DNA of 64,000 nt from Bacillus sp. cl95 (GTDB lineage Bacteria > Bacillota > Bacilli > Bacillales > Cytobacillaceae), in NCBI RefSeq assembly GCF_900115925.1, contig NZ_FOYF01000001.1:991680-1055679 (forward strand), read 5' to 3'. Positions 8,347 through 17,743 of this stretch are shown here, piece by piece. Below the pieces are notes generated by a model. It was not told the origin of the DNA. It saw nothing but the letters and a program-made list of their open reading frames with translations, and searched no databases. The translations under genes and the position numbers were made by a program. Numbering within the stretch: position 1 is the stretch's first letter; every line of letters starts with the position of its first letter.

Positions 8347-8910
8347 CTAAATTTTCACTTCAAGACCTGCTTTTTGCACATCAGAAATAAGCCAGTTATA
8401 CTCTTCACTATTTCTATACATTCTCTCTACATCTATGATGGCCGGCACAACCAAATCACCCTTGTAGAAAAATTTCTCTCCATCAACATACAGGGGAACT
8501 TTATAAACGTTCTTCAGAGCTTTATAGAATAGTCGTTCGAGAAGAACTATACAATAACTTATCTCATTGTTTTTGCAATGAAAAACAATTACAGATAAAA
8601 GCCTGTCCAGGTTTTTACCTCTATGTTCTTTTAGAATGGCTACTTTATCAATTTCAACCATCCTTTTTGTACTAGTGGATATCACATTGTTTTTATGAAA
8701 TGGATAAATTAAATTCATGTAATTATTCTCATCCAATGAGTAATCTTTTAACTCAACTGTTCCAATATTTTGCGCTTCATCATTTTTGATAATATACCGA
8801 TCAATTTCTCCATGGGAAAACTCCATTTCGAATCCCTTTTCAACCCAACAACTCATCCAGATATTATCAAATATATTCAAATCTTCGGTGGTCTCTACTT
8901 TTTTATACAT
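8347..8910 (-). CDS. GNAT-like protein, possible N-acyl transferase
   Basis: 187 residues. The pattern resembles GNAT or autoinducer-synthase-like N-acyltransferases: an early IGTVELKDYS strand, VEIDKVAILKEHRGKNLDRLLSVIVFHCKNNEISYCIVLLE (acyl-CoA binding loop with the R/G-x-x turn), and a late aromatic-rich region. Substrate unknown. Strong GGGGGGAG before ATG 8910. It is the first gene of a two-gene operon with the GGDEF/EAL protein, so the two may share a signal or output. Identification rests on fold pattern only. Confidence 0.55.
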   Translation of the reverse strand: MYKKVETTEDLNIFDNIWMSCWVEKGFEMEFSHGEIDRYIIKNDEAQNIGTVELKDYSLDENNYMNLIYPFHKNNVISTSTKRMVEIDKVAILKEHRGKNLDRLLSVIVFHCKNNEISYCIVLLERLFYKALKNVYKVPLYVDGEKFFYKGDLVVPAIIDVERMYRNSEEYNWLISDVQKAGLEVKI

Positions 8911-9019
8911 GTATCTCCCCCCTAAGCACTAAATATTGTAGAATTTTGTCATAGATTCAGTCTATTTTATCTGCATAGGGAAAAGCAATGGTTTTATATG
9001 ATAATCTTATATATTTATA

Positions 9020-9380
9020 GGCTCTGTTAAACTTGCCTGTTGATTTCCGCTCCAGTCGCGTGCTCTCCGGTACAAATTATGAAAAAGCCCTTATGCTGGC
9101 TTTTTCAAGGACAAATTCGTCTTGGGGGGAGTTCGTCGAGCCTCCTCGTCGCTTTCGCTCCTGCCGAGGGTCTCTTCTTAAACGCTAATCCCCCATGACA
9201 TTGATGATCTTCCTCGAAAAAGCCCACGCACGAAGAAAATACGATAGCACAAGGAAAGCATCCTTGAATTTACATCGCACGAAATGATGCGGTAGCATCA
9301 TTGAGGAATTTCGAGGAGTCATGCGCCCTCCGCTCCAATCAACAAAGTGTAGAATATCAACATTGTACTTTAACAAAGCC
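9020..9380. repeat. MITE-like inverted-repeat element, copy A
   Basis: About 360 bp, bounded by GGCTCTGTTAAA and TTTAACAAAGCC (imperfect inverted repeat). Inside it GTTGATTTCCGCTCC pairs in symmetry with CCGCTCCAATCAAC. The centre shares long blocks with copy C (21694-22095): GACAAATTCGTCTTGGG, CCCACGCACGAAG, and ATCGCACGAAATGATGCG. No convincing gene. It begins 109 bases from the GNAT-like start and ends 13 bases from the K+ channel stop. Confidence 0.8.
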
Positions 9381-9393
9381 AATTTATATGAAG

Positions 9394-9903
9394 TTATTCC
9401 TTCAGTCTCGACAAAATAATAGACGTCAAGATGGCAATCAAGATGGTGTTCATAATACATCCGAATAACATTTGTGAGGCTGCAGCGATATTTGAGATAA
9501 GGCCAACTGATGTAATATCTCCGTATCCAGTGGTGGTGAATGTAGTGATGCTGTAATATAAAAAGTCGTTACTGGATAAGGTTTCACCAGAGAAAGCCTT
9601 CTTACCATAAATGCGATGGATTTGCTGATAAATATTTGCATATGAAAGAATGATAAGTCCGATTAATAAAGCAGTCCCACTAATAATCCTGGTTAATGAT
9701 TCCTTCGACCTGATTACTCTTTTGATAAAAATCCCAAACAGAACACTGCAAAACACCAAAATTAGAATAAGGAATGCTAAGACAATATAATTCAAACCTC
9801 CATTCATTTTATTCAAATATTTATCGAAGAATAATAATGAAGACAAGAATAGATTCAAAAATACATACAATATAAGCTTTTTGGTATAACGAGATGTCCG
9901 CAC
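9394..9903 (-). CDS. two-transmembrane-pore potassium channel
   Basis: 169 residues with four hydrophobic segments (about 10-28, 37-60, 73-90, 143-165) and a pore loop ending in the K+ selectivity filter TTTGYGD around residue 126 (Ion_trans_2 family). No RCK or cyclic-nucleotide domain is attached, so gating is unclear; any ligand domain would have to be supplied separately. GTG at 9903 with AGGAGG eight bases upstream sets the start. Transcribed alone; repeat copy A follows the stop immediately. Confidence 0.85.
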   Translation of the reverse strand: MRTSRYTKKLILYVFLNLFLSSLLFFDKYLNKMNGGLNYIVLAFLILILVFCSVLFGIFIKRVIRSKESLTRIISGTALLIGLIILSYANIYQQIHRIYGKKAFSGETLSSNDFLYYSITTFTTTGYGDITSVGLISNIAAASQMLFGCIMNTILIAILTSIILSRLKE

Positions 9904-9933
9904 CTATCCTTCCTCCTATCACATTAAACCATC

Positions 9934-9963
9934 AAAAGCCCGTTAACGGAAACGCAAGCGGGC
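9934..9963 (-). terminator. terminator after the deacetylase-like gene
   Basis: GCCCG...CGGGC hairpin on the minus strand followed by TTTTG; it lies just after the stop at 9976. Confidence 0.6.
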
Positions 9964-9975
9964 CTTTGGTTAATA

Positions 9976-10755
9976 TTAAAATAAAAAATATTGTTTTCTG
10001 ATTTCATCCATAATGAGCGCAGAAGCTGGGACAATCTCAATGTTTCTTTGTTTAAAATATGTCATTGATTCAAATATGCCTGTTGAACATTTCTTACCCG
10101 TTACTCCCACATGACCTATAGCAATTCCTTCTCCCTTTTGTTCCGTAATTTTTGCCAATATCATCATTTGTTTTTTCACATGAGCTGTTGATGAAATATC
10201 ATCGAGGAAAACATCCCTTGATAATAAAGGGACACCAAGTTCCTTAGCTATTTTGGGGAACTTAGATTTTGGACTTGTACCGCTGTCTACTAGAAACATC
10301 TTTTTTTCTTTGACTACTTCTACTATTGCCCTCACAATCGTTTCATTTTCAACAGCACGGGAGCCCATATGATTATTTAATCCCTTCGCATGTGGCACAC
10401 TTTCGATTGCTTCGATTACACGCTTCTTTACTTCATCTTCATTTAGATCGGTCGTAATTGGTTTCGGACCTAACCATGACCTTTTCCCCTTCTTCGGTTC
10501 CATTGGCAAATGCACCATTACTTCAAATCCATTTCTATGCGCCCATTCTGCATGTTCTCTAGATTTTTCCGTAAAAGGCATTACCGCAGCCGTAATCGGA
10601 ATATCTCCTTCCAAAAATTCGTTTACTCCACCTCCTCCTCCACCAAAATCATCAATTATGATAGCAGCTCTAAGTTGTTTCGCTCCACTTTGCGTAGGAT
10701 ATAACAGAAAACTAAACACCATTACAGCAAAATAAAAAATTCTTAAAGTTTTCAT
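9976..10755 (-). CDS. secreted divergent polysaccharide deacetylase family protein (YibQ-like)
   Basis: 259 residues from ATG 10755 (AAGGAGGACCGGA upstream; the longer frame to 10785 has no ribosome binding site). A signal peptide (MKTLRIFYFAVMVFSFLLYPTQSGA) precedes the DUF610 fold: AAIIIDDFGGGGGGVNEFL, ITAAVMPF, VMVHLPMEP, GLNNHMGSRA, FLVDSGTSPKS, and IAIGHVGVT. These match the divergent polysaccharide deacetylase (YibQ) family. It probably acts on extracellular or cell-wall glycan; the exact substrate is unknown in the family. Confidence 0.85.
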   Translation of the reverse strand: MKTLRIFYFAVMVFSFLLYPTQSGAKQLRAAIIIDDFGGGGGGVNEFLEGDIPITAAVMPFTEKSREHAEWAHRNGFEVMVHLPMEPKKGKRSWLGPKPITTDLNEDEVKKRVIEAIESVPHAKGLNNHMGSRAVENETIVRAIVEVVKEKKMFLVDSGTSPKSKFPKIAKELGVPLLSRDVFLDDISSTAHVKKQMMILAKITEQKGEGIAIGHVGVTGKKCSTGIFESMTYFKQRNIEIVPASALIMDEIRKQYFLF

Positions 10756-10924
10756 TCCGGTCCTCCTTAAAAACGGTGTATTCATGTTAATTTATCCAAT
10801 CTGAAAAAGGAGCATGCATGCCACTAGTTACCTGAGAAGGTCATCAAATTTAATATGAATTGTTTATTTTAGCTTGATTCAAGGTAAGTTAAAGTGAAAA
10901 GTTAGGAGAATTGAGGTTGATTTA

Positions 10925-11641
10925 ATGATTTTTTCACAATTGGCCGTACCGATAGAGGAACCATTAAATACAAATAAGGAAAGAACAGAAGAGGAAGATT
11001 TTACTTTTGATCAAAATGACCGTTTTAGAGACTTTTACATTCACAGTAAATCTGAGAGAGATTTTGTGAGCAGAGATGATCAAGGATACTGGTACCTTTT
11101 CACATCCTTCACTTGCGAAACACTGGATAAATTAAAACTTTCCCGGCAAATCTTCCGTCCCACCTATCTAAAGGATGATGTTCTCCCGTTGGTAGATCGC
11201 TTAAATGAACTACAAATGCAACCTTTAAGAGAGGGATTCGATAAGGCTTACGGACATGCACTATATGTGGTGGAAAATCTTGATGATGTATCACCTGTAA
11301 AACAACTTCGTTTTGCCAATTATGATGGTAGCGATGATCCCCTAATCGTCAAAAACCTACATTTCATACCTAACGAATACAAAGGGAAGCGAACCAGGTT
11401 TGTAACGGGTTTCGAAACCCGTTCATTTGCCACTATCACGGAAAACAATTATTATGCAGAAAACATTCATATTCCCATAAATGCATGTAATTACCTTAAA
11501 CTGTTTATTTATTTTTCTAAGTATCGCCATCTTCCATCCAAACAAATGATGCCTAGATTCCTTAGTAATCTGTGGGCTTCAACCGAAAGCTTAAGCGGAT
11601 TGGTTAATCCTTCATTGTTCGAAAAAGAGAGAATAGAATAA
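10925..11641 (+). CDS. hypothetical cytosolic protein
   Basis: 238 residues without signal peptide, membrane segment or a motif I can name. Acidic N-terminus (PIEEPLNTNKERTEEEDF), mixed alpha/beta middle with many aromatic residues, and a FVTGFETRSFATITENNYYAENI segment. ATG 10925 has a moderate GAGG ten bases upstream. Convergent with the LacI-type regulator, sharing a palindromic hairpin at its end. Coding is supported by length and regular codon pattern. Confidence 0.7.
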   Translation: MIFSQLAVPIEEPLNTNKERTEEEDFTFDQNDRFRDFYIHSKSERDFVSRDDQGYWYLFTSFTCETLDKLKLSRQIFRPTYLKDDVLPLVDRLNELQMQPLREGFDKAYGHALYVVENLDDVSPVKQLRFANYDGSDDPLIVKNLHFIPNEYKGKRTRFVTGFETRSFATITENNYYAENIHIPINACNYLKLFIYFSKYRHLPSKQMMPRFLSNLWASTESLSGLVNPSLFEKERIE

Positions 11642-11667
11642 GCAGCCCAAACACTGAGCTGCTTATT
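11637..11667. terminator. palindrome between convergent genes
   Basis: AATAAGCAGC / GCTGCTTATT stem spanning the two convergent stop codons; no long T tract, so termination is uncertain. Confidence 0.45.
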
Positions 11668-12685
11668 CATTCTTGGAGGTACTTGTCCCGATATTCAATT
11701 CAACCGGAAGCACGACCTTTTTATTTGAAATGACGTCCTTCCCATCCATTTGTTTCATTAATAAATCCAGAGCTATTTTCCCTTTCAGCTCTATGTCTTG
11801 ATGAACCGTCGTAAGGGAAGGAGACAGAAAGTTTGCAAAAAATAAGCCATCAAATCCTACGATGGAGATTTCCTGCGGTATGTGCCAACCATGATCGATA
11901 AATCCTTTCATTGCCCCCATTGCTGTTATATCAGAAAAAGCAATGACGGCTGTGACATTAGGATACTTTTCCATGATATGTTGAGCACTAGAGTAACCAC
12001 CATAAGTGTTAATCGGCCTCTCGATTACGTACTCTTCATGGAAGACGATTCCAACTTCCTCAAGAGCCTTCATATGACCTTGAAGACGGTTATCAATAAC
12101 ATGTCCTTTTACGGGTCTGCCAGTTATGATGGCAATATTCCGATGTCCTAAGTCAATTAAATGTTTAGTCGCCATATAGCCGCCATTATGGTCATCAATC
12201 ATTACTTGATACAAACTCGGATCTTCCAGATAACTATCAACAAATACGCATGGAACATTCAATGCTAATACTTTATCAATGATAGATGAACCTTCATGGG
12301 TCCCTATAATGACAAGGCCATCCAATTGCCTTTCTTTCACGAAGGAGAATGATTCAGCCTCCTCGTTAATGCCCTCTAATATGACCTGGTAATTCCGCTC
12401 CCTCATACCTGATTCCAGACCGTTAACAAAACTCCAATAAAAAGGATTTTCATACAATTTCTCTTTCTTTTCAGTAGGAACGACAACGCCAAAGAGCTGT
12501 GATTTGTTCGTTTTCAAATTTCGGGCAGCCATATTAGGTGTATAGCCTAACTCATCAATAACAGCTGTTACATGCTTAATTGTCTCTTCAGACATCCGTC
12601 CTTTTCCATTCATCACATTCGAGACGGTTGCAATGGACACTTTTGCTTTGTCAGCAACATCCTTAATACTGATTCTTCTGCTCAT
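11663..12685 (-). CDS. LacI/GalR family transcriptional regulator
   Basis: 340 residues. N-terminal LacI helix-turn-helix (ISIKDVADKAKVSIATVSNVMNGKGRMSEET) with the hinge helix YTPNMAARNLKTNKS, then a periplasmic-binding-like ligand domain (LFGVVVPT, DGLVIIGT, DDHNGGYMATKHLIDLGHRNIAIITG, IVGFDG). It follows the oligo-1,6-glucosidase gene on the same strand. The palindrome upstream of that gene is the likely operator, so the effector is probably maltose, isomaltose or a derivative. AGGAGG precedes ATG 12685. Confidence 0.88.
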   Translation of the reverse strand: MSRRISIKDVADKAKVSIATVSNVMNGKGRMSEETIKHVTAVIDELGYTPNMAARNLKTNKSQLFGVVVPTEKKEKLYENPFYWSFVNGLESGMRERNYQVILEGINEEAESFSFVKERQLDGLVIIGTHEGSSIIDKVLALNVPCVFVDSYLEDPSLYQVMIDDHNGGYMATKHLIDLGHRNIAIITGRPVKGHVIDNRLQGHMKALEEVGIVFHEEYVIERPINTYGGYSSAQHIMEKYPNVTAVIAFSDITAMGAMKGFIDHGWHIPQEISIVGFDGLFFANFLSPSLTTVHQDIELKGKIALDLLMKQMDGKDVISNKKVVLPVELNIGTSTSKNE

Positions 12686-12735
12686 TTCTAACCTCCTCTC
12701 GAAGAAAGCACAAAGAGATAACCACTATTTATTTG

Positions 12736-12780
12736 AGAAAAAGCTGCCCCATCTGTGCTTTGCACTTAAATGGGACAGCT
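12736..12780 (-). terminator. terminator after malL
   Basis: Minus-strand AGCTGTCCCAT / ATGGGGCAGCT stem followed by TTTTTC; partial read-through into the regulator is possible. Confidence 0.8.
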
Positions 12781-12796
12781 ATAGGTTTACTTGAAC

Positions 12797-14479
12797 TTAC
12801 TTTAGAAGGTAAACTCTCGCTTCATAAGGTCTTAGAGTGATAGAAGAAATATCGCCATCCACTTCATCGTAATTGCTAATTAACAATTCCTTTGAATCAA
12901 ATGTAATATCCTCTGGTAATTCAAAGACAGGCTCATCTTTTGAGAAGTTCGTAATCACCAACAACTTCTCATCACCCAGTGTTCTTGTGTAAGCATAAAT
13001 CTTCTCATCATTTTCCATAAGGATTTGGTAAGTACCGTATACGATAATCTCCATTTTCTTACGCAATTGAATCAACTTTTTATAATAATGGAAGATTGAA
13101 TTAGGATCTTCTTTTACACTGCTTGCGTTAATTTTTGTATAGTTTGGATTCACATCAATCCAAGGTGTTCCTTCAGAAAAACCTGCATTTTTTTCGTTTG
13201 TCCATTGTACAGGTGTTCTTGAATTATCGCGTCCACGTTCATGGATGCCACGCATCATTTCTTCATGTGAGATCCTTCCATCACCAACATAATCACGATA
13301 AGCATTTAGTGTTTCAATGTCACGGTAGTCTTCTACACGATCAAAGGCAACATTCGTCATCCCTAACTCTTCACCTTGGTAGATATAAGGCGTTCCTTGT
13401 AGCATATGAAGGCAAGTTGCTAACATTTTCCCTGAAAGCTCGCGATATTCTTCACTAGCATTTCCAAATCTCGAAATCGCACGTGGCTGATCATGATTAC
13501 TCCAATACAAACTGTTCCAACCATCTTCAGCTAAGCCAACCTGCCATTTTGTAAAAATCTTTTTCAAATCTGTTAATTTCCAAGGCAAGGCTGACCATTT
13601 TCCGAATTTCCCATCGCCTAAACCGACGTGTTCAAAATGAAAGACCATGTTAAGTTCATTTCTATCATTGCCTGTGTAAAGTTTCGCTTGTTCTTCATTC
13701 ACTCCTGGCATTTCACCAACAGTGATAATATCATATTTTGAAAGAACCTCTTTATTCATTTCCTGAAGGAATTCATGGATTCTTGGGCCATTCAAAAAGT
13801 ATTGTCCACCATCACCATAGTGGCTTCCTTCATGCACAACTCCATTTGGGTAACTAGTATCCTTAGAAATAAAATTAATTACATCCATTCGGAAACCATC
13901 GATGCCCTTATCTAACCAGTATGTCATGGAATCGTATACTTCACGACGCAAACGAGGATTCTCCCAATTTAAGTCTGGTTGTTTTTTTGAGAATAAGTGT
14001 AGATAGTACTCATCGGTAGTTTCATCGTACTCCCATACAGATCCTCCGAAACACGCTCCCCAGTTATTAGGAGGAAGTCCATCTTTTCCATCTTTCCAAA
14101 TATAATAGTCACGATATGGATTATCTTTGGACTTGCGTGATTCAATAAACCAGCTGTGTTCATCTGATGAATGGTTTACAACGAGATCCATCATGATCTT
14201 AATTCCACGTTTATGCGCTTCTTCAAGCATTTCATCAAAATCTGCCATAGTACCGAACTCGTCCATAATATTTCGATAGTCACTAATATCATAGCCATTA
14301 TCATCATTAGGAGACTTATAAACCGGTGAAAGCCATATAACATCAATACCCAAATCCTGCAGGTGATCAAGCTTAGAAGTAATACCTTTCAAATCCCCAA
14401 TTCCATCACCATTACTATCCATGAAACTTCTTGGGTAAATTTGATAAACAACACTTTCTTTCCACCATTTCTTATTCAT
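12797..14479 (-). CDS. malL: oligo-1,6-glucosidase (GH13)
   Basis: 560 residues, the normal length. GH13 subfamily 31 features: VVYQIYPRSFMDSNGDGIGD at the start (calcium loop), conserved region DLVVNHSSDEH, nucleophile Asp in GFRMDVINF, acid/base Glu in TVGEMPG, and the third carboxylate in WSNHDQPR. Val directly after the nucleophile (MDVIN) is typical of enzymes that prefer alpha-1,6 linkages such as isomaltose. No signal peptide, so it acts in the cytosol on imported oligosaccharides. Controlled by the adjacent LacI-type regulator through the operator at 14512-14529. Confidence 0.92.
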   Translation of the reverse strand: MNKKWWKESVVYQIYPRSFMDSNGDGIGDLKGITSKLDHLQDLGIDVIWLSPVYKSPNDDNGYDISDYRNIMDEFGTMADFDEMLEEAHKRGIKIMMDLVVNHSSDEHSWFIESRKSKDNPYRDYYIWKDGKDGLPPNNWGACFGGSVWEYDETTDEYYLHLFSKKQPDLNWENPRLRREVYDSMTYWLDKGIDGFRMDVINFISKDTSYPNGVVHEGSHYGDGGQYFLNGPRIHEFLQEMNKEVLSKYDIITVGEMPGVNEEQAKLYTGNDRNELNMVFHFEHVGLGDGKFGKWSALPWKLTDLKKIFTKWQVGLAEDGWNSLYWSNHDQPRAISRFGNASEEYRELSGKMLATCLHMLQGTPYIYQGEELGMTNVAFDRVEDYRDIETLNAYRDYVGDGRISHEEMMRGIHERGRDNSRTPVQWTNEKNAGFSEGTPWIDVNPNYTKINASSVKEDPNSIFHYYKKLIQLRKKMEIIVYGTYQILMENDEKIYAYTRTLGDEKLLVITNFSKDEPVFELPEDITFDSKELLISNYDEVDGDISSITLRPYEARVYLLK

Positions 14480-14511
14480 TAAGTCTCATCCTCATATATA
14501 ATTTGATAGTT

Positions 14512-14529
14512 TGATTAAACGTTTAATCA
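14512..14529. promoter_or_regulatory. candidate operator for the LacI-type regulator
   Basis: Perfect 18-bp palindrome TGATTAAAC-GTTTAATCA with the central CG typical of LacI/GalR operators, 33 bases upstream of the malL start codon. Confidence 0.75.
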
Positions 14530-14699
14530 TTTGGTAAAAAAATAGAATATACTCAATTAAACTATTTTATTTCTTTTATGGTGCAACCGTTTTCACATCT
14601 ACGGTGATTTCAGTTTACTTCTAACTTAATCATCTGTCAATAACTCGAATAGCGTACTACCACATAGTTTCATGCAGCCTCAAATAATGAAAACAAAAA

Positions 14700-14932
14700 G
14701 CTCTGTTAAATTTTAATGTTGATTTCCGCTCCAGTCGCTTTCTTTCTAAAGACATTTTGGATCTTCCTCGAAAGAACCAACGCACGAAGAAAAGGCAGTA
14801 GCACAAGGAATTCTTCCCTAAATTTACATTGCACGATTTTATGCGAGCATAATGGAGAATTTTCAAGGAGTCAAGCGCCTTTCGCTCCAACCAACAAAAT
14901 GCAGAAAATCAACCATGTGCTTTAACATAGCC
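14700..14932. repeat. MITE-like inverted-repeat element, copy B
   Basis: About 233 bp bounded by GCTCTGTTAAA and TTTAACATAGCC, with internal GTTGATTTCCGCTCCAGTCG and CGCTCCAACCAAC. Compared with copies A and C it lacks the inner block around GACAAATTCGTCTTGGG but keeps AACGCACGAAGAAAAGGCAG and TAGCACAAGGAA. The rest of 14530-14970 shows no gene. Confidence 0.8.
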
Positions 14933-14970
14933 AAACAAAAAGAGTCCAATTAATTGAACTCTTTCACTGG

Positions 14971-15975
14971 CTATCTATCTCTTTTATTTATATATCCTTC
15001 ATTGAAAAACCAAGTCAAGGACCTTTTTATCGTTTCCTCTAACGTCTCACTCTGTGTAAAACCAAACTCATGCCTTGCTTTTGATCCGTCAAGAAATTGT
15101 CCAAGTGCCATAACGGCTACAGCAGTTGAATCTAGTTTCACTTTTTCCTCTTTGAAGATTTTTGCCTTAAATTCTAGGAAGTGTGCAATCACCTTTGCAA
15201 TCGGTAATGGAATTTTCTTTTTGGGAGGCTCCACTCCTGATAAATCCGCTATTAATTTAGTTAGATTTTTCATGGAAACATTTGTGCCAGTGAATAAATA
15301 ACGCTCACTAATTCTCCCTTTTTCGGCAGCCATAACAAGACCTCTTCCGGCATCGCCCGCATAAATAACATTCCGATTCCCTTCAATATAAGCTGGCAAG
15401 TTCTCGTTACTTATATCAACGATTAATCGACCTGTTGATGGCCCATAATCATATTCACCAAAGCACATGGAAGGGATGCCAATCACAACAGGTAAACCTT
15501 TGGAGGCATATTGCTTTGCCATTTCCTCTAATTCATATTTCACTTGTAGATAAGGATTCTTGTTTTGTGGTGTCGAAGAATAAACCATTTCCTCGGTTCC
15601 ATTTTCCCCTTCAGGATGTTTGGGCAAAGCAATCGCTGCACCGACATAAACGATTTTATGAAGAGGAATATCTTTGCATGCTTCATAGAAGTTTTCCATT
15701 TGCTCAGAAGCAAGCTTTACATCTTCTTTCCAATAACGGGGGATTGTCGGATAATAGGCACCACAATGTATGACCGCGTCCACCCCGATTAGGCCTTGAG
15801 TAATGCTTTTACGATCATTAAAATCAACAATTCGGTCAACATAGACCAAATCCTTCAATTTCTCAGTATTAGATGAAGAACGGCGTAAAATGATTAGCTC
15901 ATGGTTTCTTTCTATTACGGCATTTGCTGTATGATGTCCAATCATCCCTGTTGCCCCAATGACAGCTATTTTCAA
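14971..15975 (-). CDS. NAD-dependent epimerase/dehydratase (extended SDR)
   Basis: 334 residues. Rossmann GATGMIGHHTA at the N-terminus, VDAVIHCGAYYP, and the catalytic YLQVK (YxxxK) after NKNP around residue 143; the C-terminal half resembles dihydroflavonol-reductase-like epimerases. Substrate unknown. It follows the aldehyde dehydrogenase by 31 bases on the same strand and is probably the last gene of the SDR-ArsR-ALDH operon, which suggests a role in aldehyde or ketone metabolism. Confidence 0.82.
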   Translation of the reverse strand: MKIAVIGATGMIGHHTANAVIERNHELIILRRSSSNTEKLKDLVYVDRIVDFNDRKSITQGLIGVDAVIHCGAYYPTIPRYWKEDVKLASEQMENFYEACKDIPLHKIVYVGAAIALPKHPEGENGTEEMVYSSTPQNKNPYLQVKYELEEMAKQYASKGLPVVIGIPSMCFGEYDYGPSTGRLIVDISNENLPAYIEGNRNVIYAGDAGRGLVMAAEKGRISERYLFTGTNVSMKNLTKLIADLSGVEPPKKKIPLPIAKVIAHFLEFKAKIFKEEKVKLDSTAVAVMALGQFLDGSKARHEFGFTQSETLEETIKRSLTWFFNEGYINKRDR

Positions 15976-16006
15976 TACAATTTACCTTCTTCCTGCCTAT
16001 AAAAAA

Positions 16007-17389
16007 TTATTTCAACAACTTTTTTGCAAGTTTAATCTTATCTTTGTATGGAGGAAAAACGATTCCTAATTCAAATTTTGTACTTTTTTTCAAGATGCTT
16101 TTACTATGTGAAAATACTTCAAAGCTATGTTTTCCGTGATAAGCACCAATTCCCGAATTTCCAACACCACCGAAAGGAAGATGGGCACTCGCAACATGTG
16201 ATAAGGTATCATTTACACAGCCTCCTCCAAAGGAAACTTTGCTCAACACTTCATCTTCTACTCTTTTGTTTTCCGTAAAAATATAGAGAGCCAATGGTTT
16301 CGGCCGGTCATTGATCATGTTGATGGCTTCCTCAAGATGATTAAATTCAAGAACGGGAAGGATAGGTCCGAAATTTTCATTCATCATGGAAGCATCATCC
16401 CAGGTAATTTTATCGAAAATGGTAGGTTGGATGTATAAATCTTCTCGTAGGACATTCCCTCCAAAGACGACTTTTCTTCTGTCCTTTTCGATAATTTCGG
16501 CAAGTCGATCAAATTGACGCTCATTCACAATTCTTCCATAGTCCTCACTTTTCGAAGCATCCGTTCCATAAAAAGAAGTGACAGCTTCCTTCATCTTATC
16601 AATTAATGCATCTTTAATCTTTGCATGTGCAATGACATAATCAGGAGCAATACAGGTTTGTCCCGCATTAATCATTTTTCCCCACATGATTCTTTTTGCG
16701 GCAATTTCAAGATTGGCCGTTTCATCTACAATTACCGGGCTTTTGCCTCCAAGCTCCAATGTAATCGGGACTAAGTTTTTGGCTGCAGCTTCCATGACGA
16801 TTTTGCCAACGGGGACACTTCCTGTAAAGAATATATAATCAAATGGTGCATGGATTAATAGGGAAGTCGTTTCCTTCTCCCCTTCCATCACACGGACATA
16901 ATGCTCATCAAAAGTCTCTCTCATCATTTTCTTAATCAATGCAGAAACATGTGGAGTGCTTTCAGAAGGTTTTAATACAACACAATTACCGGCTGCAATG
17001 GCCCCAATTAAAGGTTCAATAATTAATTGAAATGGATAGTTGAATGGTCCAATAATAAGGACAGTCCCATACGGCTCCTTCATAATGTAGCTCTTAGCAG
17101 GAAACTGATGAAGCGGTGTTTTAACCTTTTCAGGTTTCATCCAATGCTTCAAATTTTTCAACATGTAACGAAGGCTATCAAGTGTAAAGCCAATTTCTGT
17201 CCCATAGGCTTCAAACTCACTCTTACGAAGATCTTTGTTTAATGCCGTAATGATTTCTTTCTCATAACGAATGATGGCATCTTTAAGTTTCTGCAATTGT
17301 TCTAGGCGAAACTCGAGGGTTTTCGTGTGCCCATTGTGAAAGAATTGCTTATGCTCTTGTAAGATTTTTTTCATATCTAACTCAACCAT
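16007..17389 (-). CDS. NAD(P)-dependent aldehyde dehydrogenase, YwdH type
   Basis: About 460 residues of the class-3/fatty aldehyde dehydrogenase type: GTVLIIGPFNYPFQL, FTGSVPVGKIV, general-base Glu in LELGGKSP, nucleophile Cys in NAGQTCIAPDYV, and ENFGPILP. Closest in pattern to B. subtilis YwdH. Two starts are possible: ATG 17389 (MVELDMKKIL, matching the family N-terminus) and ATG 17410, which overlaps the ArsR stop as TAATG and would give translational coupling. Oxidises aldehydes to acids in the cytosol. Confidence 0.88.
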   Translation of the reverse strand: MVELDMKKILQEHKQFFHNGHTKTLEFRLEQLQKLKDAIIRYEKEIITALNKDLRKSEFEAYGTEIGFTLDSLRYMLKNLKHWMKPEKVKTPLHQFPAKSYIMKEPYGTVLIIGPFNYPFQLIIEPLIGAIAAGNCVVLKPSESTPHVSALIKKMMRETFDEHYVRVMEGEKETTSLLIHAPFDYIFFTGSVPVGKIVMEAAAKNLVPITLELGGKSPVIVDETANLEIAAKRIMWGKMINAGQTCIAPDYVIAHAKIKDALIDKMKEAVTSFYGTDASKSEDYGRIVNERQFDRLAEIIEKDRRKVVFGGNVLREDLYIQPTIFDKITWDDASMMNENFGPILPVLEFNHLEEAINMINDRPKPLALYIFTENKRVEDEVLSKVSFGGGCVNDTLSHVASAHLPFGGVGNSGIGAYHGKHSFEVFSHSKSILKKSTKFELGIVFPPYKDKIKLAKKLLK

Positions 17390-17409
17390 CGCTTCATTAC
17401 CGCCCTTCA

Positions 17410-17715
17410 TTATAAAATACACTCAGATTCTACAACCTCAATCAACTGTTTTAGTTGCAAAACACTTTGGTCTAACGAAAGTGAGTAGTACCGCGTTGTC
17501 CCTTTTTGCTCTATTTCAACAAGCTGATTTTCCCGTAGTATTTTTAAGTGATGTGAAATTGCCGGTCTTGAAAGATTGGATTGCTCTGCAATTTCGTTAA
17601 CACTTAATCGTTCCTGTTCAGCTAACAATAAGATAATGTCTTGTCTTGCTGTATCACTTAACGCATTAAATAGCGGTATACAAGCACGAAATACGTCTAT
17701 CGCCTGTTTTCCCAT
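17410..17715 (-). CDS. ArsR family winged-helix repressor
   Basis: 101 residues from ATG 17715 (AGGGGAAG upstream); the longer frame to 17820 runs into the upstream gene and lacks a ribosome binding site. The helix-turn-helix LSVNEIAEQSNLSRPAISHHLKILRENQLVE and wing KGTTRYYSL are standard ArsR. No metal-binding CxC motif in the recognition helix, so it is more likely to sense an organic effector or redox state. Lies between an SDR and an aldehyde dehydrogenase; likely represses the whole operon through the palindrome at 18535-18554. Confidence 0.85.
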   Translation of the reverse strand: MGKQAIDVFRACIPLFNALSDTARQDIILLLAEQERLSVNEIAEQSNLSRPAISHHLKILRENQLVEIEQKGTTRYYSLSLDQSVLQLKQLIEVVESECIL

Positions 17716-17743
17716 CTGATCTTCCCCTTTAAAAATTGATGCC

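Noticed and set aside
9185..9460. 91-codon minus-strand frame over repeat copy A
   Set aside because: Lies within the repeat and overlaps the K+ channel end; no ribosome binding site; the same kind of frame occurs in copies B (14657-14890) and C (21774-21965).
14512..14529. cre (CcpA) site before malL
   Set aside because: Centre AACGTT fits, but the outer TGW/WCA positions do not at the right spacing; a LacI-regulator operator explains it better.
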